Both the position numbers and the translations under genes were made by a program. A model generated the notes under the pieces. It was given only the letters and a program-made list of their open reading frames with translations, was not told the origin of the DNA and searched no databases. DNA of 19,674 bases from CALCLY01 sp900552775. Lineage in GTDB: Bacteria; Bacillota; Clostridia; UMGS1883; UMGS1540. The stretch's first letter is position 1; each line of letters begins with the position of its first letter. This document shows, one piece after another, positions 15,077-19,674 of this stretch. The stretch is taken from NCBI GenBank assembly GCA_937966555.1, contig CALCLY010000033.1, forward strand, positions 1-19,674, in the 5' to 3' direction.

Positions 15077-16129
15077 ATGAAAAGCAAAAGAATATATTTT
15101 ATAGACAATTTAAGATGGATTTGCGTATGGCTTGTGGTTCTATTCCATGTTATTGACATTTTCAATTCCACGGGTGTTCCGATTCACTACAATGCTCCTG
15201 GTATTCCGCAGCTTGATCTTATCGGCTATTTTGTATACCCGTGGTTTATGGCTCTTTTATTTATTCTGGCAGGCATAAGCGCCAAGGAATCTTTAAAAGT
15301 ACGTTCCGTGCGTGAGTTTGCCGGAAACCGCTTTTCGCAGCTCATGGTGCCGTTTATTGCGTATATGGCAATTTTTGCAATTCCGACATCGGCATTTTGT
15401 TTTTCCGTAAGCGGCGGCTGGGCGGACTTTGCCTCCGTTCCGAAAGGCGTTTTGGTTATAATAATGCTTTGCGTCGGAATGGGCCACGCATGGTTTATGT
15501 TGGAACTTTACGCTGTATCTGCAGCATTTCTGCCTTTTATAAAGCTGCAAAACAAAGAAAAATTCACACACCTTTGTTCGTCTCTCGGCTTAGTTCCCAT
15601 ATTGCTTTTTGCAATACCTCTCTGTTTTGCGGCACAGGTTTTAAATGTTATTGAGGTTTTCCGAAACTTATTCTATTTTCTTCTGTTTCTTCTCGGATTT
15701 TTTGTTTTCTCATCGGAAGAAATACAAATGGGACTGCAAAAATACAGTCTGCCTCTGTTGATATCGGCGCTTATTTTGTTTATACCTCAGGCGTACATAA
15801 ACTTTGGGCGCGGTTTCGCCGTATCGGCAAAACACCCTGCCGCCATCATATACGGTTACGTAATGTGTCTGGCGCTTTTAGGTATGGGAAAAAAGTATCT
15901 TTCATTTGAAACACCGTTTACGCATTATATGGCAAAAAGAAGCTTTCTCATATATCTTTTTCACTATCTCCCAATGCTTATTACGGCGTACTTTACCGTA
16001 AATTTTATGAAGCTGCCCGTTATACTTGAATATACAACCGTATTTGTTCTGAGCGCCGCCGAAAGCGTGATAATAAGCGAGCTTATATACAGAATTACTC
16101 CGCTGCGAAAACTTTTCGGCGGACGCTGA
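15077..16129 (+). CDS. Acyltransferase-3 family membrane protein
   Basis: A 350-residue protein with about ten membrane segments, of the acyltransferase-3 (OafA/NodX/OpgC-like) family that transfers acetyl or other acyl groups to sugars at the membrane. The N-terminal RIYFIDNLRW and the histidine H24 in VVLFHV are the conserved start and proposed catalytic residue. A cytoplasmic arginine-rich loop (VRSVREFAGNRFSQLMVPF) follows the second helix. I start at the ATG at 15077 with SD AAGGAG (15061-15066). The longer frame from 15035 would put the SD inside the coding region. The acceptor is unknown: cell wall, teichoic or exopolysaccharide modification are all possible. It converges on the DUF5131 gene, with 10 bp between the stops and no terminator. 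Confidence 0.88.
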   Translation: MKSKRIYFIDNLRWICVWLVVLFHVIDIFNSTGVPIHYNAPGIPQLDLIGYFVYPWFMALLFILAGISAKESLKVRSVREFAGNRFSQLMVPFIAYMAIFAIPTSAFCFSVSGGWADFASVPKGVLVIIMLCVGMGHAWFMLELYAVSAAFLPFIKLQNKEKFTHLCSSLGLVPILLFAIPLCFAAQVLNVIEVFRNLFYFLLFLLGFFVFSSEEIQMGLQKYSLPLLISALILFIPQAYINFGRGFAVSAKHPAAIIYGYVMCLALLGMGKKYLSFETPFTHYMAKRSFLIYLFHYLPMLITAYFTVNFMKLPVILEYTTVFVLSAAESVIISELIYRITPLRKLFGGR

Positions 16130-16139
16130 TTAAGTTTTC

Positions 16140-16886
16140 TTATCCTTCCGGCACCATAAAATCAATGCCCGCCTTTGCAGCCTGACTTAACTGGTATTTT
16201 CTTTTAATATGATACATTTTTCCGTCTTTTATAAAATGTGCTCCCGTTTGGTGAAATCTGAACGGGACATTTTTTTCAATGCACTGACGGCGGATATCCA
16301 AAACCCATTCAAAATCACAGACGCGTGCGTCCGCTCCCGACTCTCCGCTGACGGATACCTCTTCAATTTCTTCGTCGATATACGCTGAAATATCCATATG
16401 TTCAAGCATCGGCGCAACGATTATGCTTTTATGTTTTATCGGAAGACTTTTAAAAATCGGCAGCCTGTAATCTGCCATAGCCCGGTTTTCAACCGTGCAG
16501 CCGATAATCACATTATCAAACCCTTCTCCCCATTCCTGAGGCAAGCATTTTTCAAGCCTGTCTATACGCTTTGTGAAAAAATAAAACATCAAGTCCTGCC
16601 TCATACGCATCATTTCCCAGCATTCACCGCGCCACGGGTCTGCGTCTTCAAGCAGAAAATCCGAAGTAAAGCATGTAAACACAATTCTTCCTTCGGGGAT
16701 TTTAAAGCTGCCGTCACGTTTTTTCTTAAGCGGTAAATTGAAATTTCCCGTTTTTCTGCATAAGCTGCTTGAAATATCAGCACCGTACATTTCGTCCTGC
16801 CTGTAAACATAGCAGTATTTGCACCCCGGGCTTATCTTTGTACAGCCGTGCCACGGATTCCAGTCTGCATAAATTTCCGTACGCAT
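16140..16886 (-). CDS. DUF5131 (phage Gp37/Gp68-like) cysteine-cluster protein
   Basis: A 248-residue protein of the DUF5131 family, first named after phage Gp37/Gp68. The N-terminus holds a radical-SAM-like cluster, C15-x6-C22-x2-C25 in WHGCTKISPGCKYCYV. Other family features are FTCFTSDFLLED, the FYFFTKRIDR segment, VIIGCTVEN and the VSGESG motif followed by a FHQTG block. It probably binds a [4Fe-4S] cluster, but its substrate is unknown. SD AAAGGAG overlaps the stop codon of pflA (TGAAAGGAG), with the ATG 12 nt after the stop, so it is the third gene of the pfl transcription unit. No other phage genes are present, so this is a chromosomal member of the family. Confidence 0.88.
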   Translation of the reverse strand: MRTEIYADWNPWHGCTKISPGCKYCYVYRQDEMYGADISSSLCRKTGNFNLPLKKKRDGSFKIPEGRIVFTCFTSDFLLEDADPWRGECWEMMRMRQDLMFYFFTKRIDRLEKCLPQEWGEGFDNVIIGCTVENRAMADYRLPIFKSLPIKHKSIIVAPMLEHMDISAYIDEEIEEVSVSGESGADARVCDFEWVLDIRRQCIEKNVPFRFHQTGAHFIKDGKMYHIKRKYQLSQAAKAGIDFMVPEG

Positions 16887-16898
16887 AAAAAGCTCCTT

Positions 16899-17627
16899 TC
16901 AGCGCTTTGCGGCACCCTTCATTATAACATCAAGCGCCCATGCGGCCTGTTCTTTTGTAGCGTCGGGCGTATCTTCCAGAGGATATTTTATACCGAGTTT
17001 TTCATACTTGTATTTTCCTAGAGAATGATACGGAAGCACTTCGGTTTTCTTAACATTTGACAGTGTTCCGATAAACTCTCCGAGTCTTAAAAGAGCGTCT
17101 TCTTTGAGCGTGATTCCCGGTACACCGACATGGCGTATCCACACGGGAACGCCTTTTTTATCAAGATACTTTGCAAATTCAAGGATATTTTCATTTGACT
17201 GACCCGTAAGCTTTTTATGCTCATCGTTATCTATATGTTTTATATCGAGCATAACAAGATCCGTAACGGAGAGAAGCTTATCTGTTTTTTCGATATCGTC
17301 GGGTCTGAACATAATTCCCGATGTGTCAAGACACGTATTTATGCCGTTGTCATGAGCCAAAGCAAAGAGCTCCGTTACAAATTCAATTTGCATCATAGGC
17401 TCTCCCCCGCTTACGGTTATTCCACCTTCTTTTCCCCAATAGCTTTTATATCTTAACGCCTTTTTTATTATTTCTTCGGGCGTGTATTCGTCTCCTCCTC
17501 GCTCCCAGGTGTCGGGATTATGACAGTACTTACATCTCATTATGCAGCCTTTTGTAAAAACAACAAATCTTACTCCCGGTCCGTCAACAGAACCGAAAGT
17601 TTCAAACGAATGAATATATCCTTTCAT
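16899..17627 (-). CDS. pflA: Pyruvate formate-lyase activating enzyme
   Basis: A 242-residue radical-SAM enzyme that uses SAM and a [4Fe-4S] cluster to place the glycyl radical on pyruvate formate-lyase. The cluster motif C28-x3-C32-x2-C35 (CIMRCKYCHNPD) is intact, and the preceding SFETFGSVDGPGVRFVVF is diagnostic for PFL activases. GGITVSGGEPMMQ (SAM-binding GGE), DLVMLDIKH and VLPYHSLGKYKY complete the family pattern. The length is typical. SD GGAGG is 8 nt before the ATG. It lies 106 bp downstream of pflB, with a hairpin between them, and its stop codon abuts the SD of the DUF5131 gene. Confidence 0.97.
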   Translation of the reverse strand: MKGYIHSFETFGSVDGPGVRFVVFTKGCIMRCKYCHNPDTWERGGDEYTPEEIIKKALRYKSYWGKEGGITVSGGEPMMQIEFVTELFALAHDNGINTCLDTSGIMFRPDDIEKTDKLLSVTDLVMLDIKHIDNDEHKKLTGQSNENILEFAKYLDKKGVPVWIRHVGVPGITLKEDALLRLGEFIGTLSNVKKTEVLPYHSLGKYKYEKLGIKYPLEDTPDATKEQAAWALDVIMKGAAKR

Positions 17628-17675
17628 GTTTTACCTCCGCTCAGCATATATATAATTTCAATTGGCTCAATAAAT

Positions 17676-17709
17676 TTTCAGCCATCGGTAATCCTGCCGA
17701 TGGCTGAAA
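17676..17709 (-). terminator. Intercistronic hairpin between pflB and pflA
   Basis: A perfect 13-bp stem (17676-17688 and 17697-17709, core CAGCCATCGG) with an 8-nt loop, 24 bp after the pflB stop in transcription direction. It is followed by ATTTATTG, not by a clean T run. So it is more likely a leaky terminator or a 3'-end stabiliser that keeps pflB mRNA above pflA mRNA than a full stop. No convincing promoter is seen between it and pflA. Confidence 0.65.
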
Positions 17710-17733
17710 TCAAACTAAAGTTTTAGGTTAGTT

Positions 17734-19674
17734 TTACATTGTTTTGTGGCATGTTCTTGAAATAACATCAAGCTGCTGCTCTTTTGTAAGGTCTATAAAC
17801 TTTACAGCGTAGCCGGAAACACGGATAGTAAAGTTTGCATACTCTTCTTTCTCCGGATGTTCCATAGCGTCTATAAGTTTTTCTTTTCCGAATACGTTAA
17901 CGTTTAAGTGATGTGCACCCTGGTCAAAATATCCGTCGAGTACGTTAACAAGATTTGTAACACGCTCGCCTTCCTCATGACCCAAAGCATCGGGGCTGAT
18001 TGTCTGAGTATTTGAGATACCGTCCAAAGCCCATTCATACGGAAGCTTTGTAAGTGAGTTAAGGGATGCAAGCAATCCGCTTTTCTCTGCTCCGTAGCTC
18101 GGGTTTGCTCCCGGTGAAAGCGGAGCGCCGGCAACTCTTCCGTCGGGCATAGCGCCTGTAGCCTTACCGTAAACAACGTTTGAAGTAATTGTAAGAATGG
18201 AAGTCGTAGCCTCCGAATCACGGTATGTGTGACGTTTCTTGATCATATCAAGGAATGTCTTAAGAAGCCATACAGCAATCTCATCTGCACGGTCATCATC
18301 GTTACCGTAACGCGGGAAATCGCCTTCCGTTTCATAGTCAACGGCAATACCTGTTTCATCACGTATAACTTTAACTTTTGCATATTTAATAGCGGAGAGC
18401 GAGTCAACAACGTGTGAGAAACCTGCAATACCTGTTGCAAACGTTCTTCTTACATCGGTGTCTATAAGCGCCATTTCCTCTGCTTCATAATAATATTTAT
18501 CATGCATGTACTGAATAAGGTTCAGTGTATTTACATAGAGACCTGCAAGCCAATCCATCATAGCAAGATATTTCTCAATTACTTCATCATAATCAAGATA
18601 TTCGCTTTCGATAGGTCTGTATGCCGGGCCGACCTGCTCGCGGGTTTTCAAATCAACACCGCCGTTGATTGCGTAAAGCAAGCATTTTGCAAGGTTTGCT
18701 CGTGCACCGAAGAACTGCATTTCCTTACCTGTCTGTGTTGCGGAAACACAGCAGCAAATTGAATAATCGTCTCCCCATACAGGTTTCATAACGTCATCGT
18801 TCTCATACTGTACCGAGCTTGTATTAATTGAAATATGAGCAGCATATTTCTTAAATGCTTCGGGAAGAGCGGACGAATAAAGTATGGTAAGGTTCGGCTC
18901 CGGTGAGGGACCCATGTTTTCAAGTGTATGAAGGAATCTGTAATCGTTCTTTGTTACCATCGAACGGCCGTCAACTCCGATACCGCCGACTTCAAGTGTT
19001 GCCCAAACAGGGTCACCCGAGAAGAGCTGGTTGTATGAAGGAATTCTTGCGAACTTAACCATACGCAGCTTCATTACAAGATGATCTATAAGTTCCTGAG
19101 CTTCTTTCTCTGTGAGCTTGCCGGCTTTCATATCTCTCTCCATGTATATGTCGAGGAATGTTGAAATACGGCCTATGCTCATTGCAGCACCGTTCTGAGT
19201 TTTAATTGCGCCGAGATATCCGAAATAGAGCCACTGAACGGCTTCGCGTGCATTTGATGCAGGCTTTGAAATATCGTAGCCGTACATTTCAGCCATTTCT
19301 TTAAGACCTGTAAGTGCCTTTATCTGCAAAGAAATTTCTTCACGCTGTCTTATAACGTTATCTGTCATAACGCCGTCACCGCAGTTTGCAAAATCATGTT
19401 TCTTTTCTTCTATAAGATAATCAATACCGTAGAGTGCAACACGTCTGTAGTCACCGACAATTCTGCCTCTTCCGTATGTGTCCGGCAGACCCGTTATAAT
19501 TTTATTGTGTCTTGCCTTCTTCATTTCGGGAGTATATGCACTGAAAACACCGTCGTTATGAGTGCGGCTGTATTCAGTGAAGATCTTATGAAGTTCGGGA
19601 GCCGGAGTGTAACCGTATGTCTGGCAAGCCTGCTCAGCCATCTTTATTCCGCCGAAAGGCATGAACGCTCTCTT
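17734..19674 (-). CDS. pflB: Pyruvate formate-lyase (formate C-acetyltransferase), 5' end outside window
   Basis: The 646 visible residues, plus the stop, cover most of the roughly 750-residue enzyme that converts pyruvate and CoA to acetyl-CoA and formate under anaerobic conditions. The frame is open to the window edge and reads KRAF before the internal MPFGGIKMAEQ, which is inside the protein in other PFLs; the first 100 or so residues are therefore missing. The active-site cysteines lie in CCCVSAT (codons at 18748-18756). The glycyl-radical glycine is in RVSGYAV (codon at 17812-17814), near the C-terminus as expected. FFGARANLAK and GLPDTYGRGRIVGDYRR confirm true PFL rather than a glycerol or choline lyase. 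The tail ends SRTCHKTM, with Cys where Phe is common. Confidence 0.98.
   Translation of the reverse strand, partial: KRAFMPFGGIKMAEQACQTYGYTPAPELHKIFTEYSRTHNDGVFSAYTPEMKKARHNKIITGLPDTYGRGRIVGDYRRVALYGIDYLIEEKKHDFANCGDGVMTDNVIRQREEISLQIKALTGLKEMAEMYGYDISKPASNAREAVQWLYFGYLGAIKTQNGAAMSIGRISTFLDIYMERDMKAGKLTEKEAQELIDHLVMKLRMVKFARIPSYNQLFSGDPVWATLEVGGIGVDGRSMVTKNDYRFLHTLENMGPSPEPNLTILYSSALPEAFKKYAAHISINTSSVQYENDDVMKPVWGDDYSICCCVSATQTGKEMQFFGARANLAKCLLYAINGGVDLKTREQVGPAYRPIESEYLDYDEVIEKYLAMMDWLAGLYVNTLNLIQYMHDKYYYEAEEMALIDTDVRRTFATGIAGFSHVVDSLSAIKYAKVKVIRDETGIAVDYETEGDFPRYGNDDDRADEIAVWLLKTFLDMIKKRHTYRDSEATTSILTITSNVVYGKATGAMPDGRVAGAPLSPGANPSYGAEKSGLLASLNSLTKLPYEWALDGISNTQTISPDALGHEEGERVTNLVNVLDGYFDQGAHHLNVNVFGKEKLIDAMEHPEKEEYANFTIRVSGYAVKFIDLTKEQQLDVISRTCHKTM

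Noticed and set aside
16140..16886. Prophage remnant suggested by the phage-derived name of DUF5131
   Set aside because: No integrase, structural, lysis or attachment sequences are nearby, and the gene is coupled to pflA.

Overview
The window looks like chromosomal DNA of a strictly anaerobic, endospore-forming member of the Clostridia (Bacillota). The reasons are an intact spoIIGA-sigE sporulation pair, a YlmC/YmxH-type sporulation protein, pyruvate formate-lyase with its activase, strong AGGAGG ribosome-binding sites, A+T-rich spacers with near-consensus sigma-A promoters, and secreted proteins with 'copper amine oxidase N-terminal' stalk repeats. The genus cannot be fixed from the sequence alone. 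No tRNA, rRNA, CRISPR array, insertion sequence or phage structural gene was seen, and no gene-free stretch exceeds 300 bases.

Layout. (1) 73-3176: a DUF624/YesL-type membrane protein (minus) and a two-gene operon (plus) of an acyl-CoA synthetase and a gamma-carbonic-anhydrase/PaaY-like protein. The two units diverge from back-to-back consensus promoters. The operon ends in an 18-bp perfect-dyad terminator that probably works in both directions. (2) 3221-5100 (minus): spoIIGA, sigE and a small four-cysteine protein of the DUF6472 type. SpoIIGA is the membrane aspartic protease that matures pro-sigma-E, whose pro-sequence is visible here. (3) 5251-6789: an AraC-type regulator (plus) facing a PAP2-type membrane phosphatase (minus). 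(4) 6907-8542 (minus): a DUF3343 putative Se/S carrier, a cysteine-desulfurase-like PLP enzyme and the YlmC/YmxH PRC-barrel protein. The last gene's Shine-Dalgarno sequence is buried in a perfect hairpin just after the stop of the gene before it. (5) 8711-12385 (plus): two large secreted proteins in one operon. Both end in a similar lectin-like beta domain; the second also has an N-terminal stalk domain and a central region that looks like an alpha/alpha toroid. (6) 12532-14915 (plus): an L-fucose/L-arabinose-isomerase-family enzyme followed by the wreck of a GH2 beta-galactosidase. The wreck has an early frameshift and has lost its whole catalytic barrel. (7) 15077-16129 (plus): an acyltransferase-3 membrane protein. 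(8) 16140-19674 (minus): pflB (5' end outside the window), pflA and a DUF5131 cysteine-cluster protein in one transcription unit.

The window is therefore a mosaic of housekeeping, sporulation and carbohydrate modules. The least understood part is the secreted pair at 8711-12385. The most interesting regulatory structure is the SD-sequestering hairpin before ylmC. Several start codons were moved from the longest open frame to a shorter one because the ribosome-binding site lies inside the longer frame; two of these (spoIIGA and the DUF6472 gene) become TTG starts.
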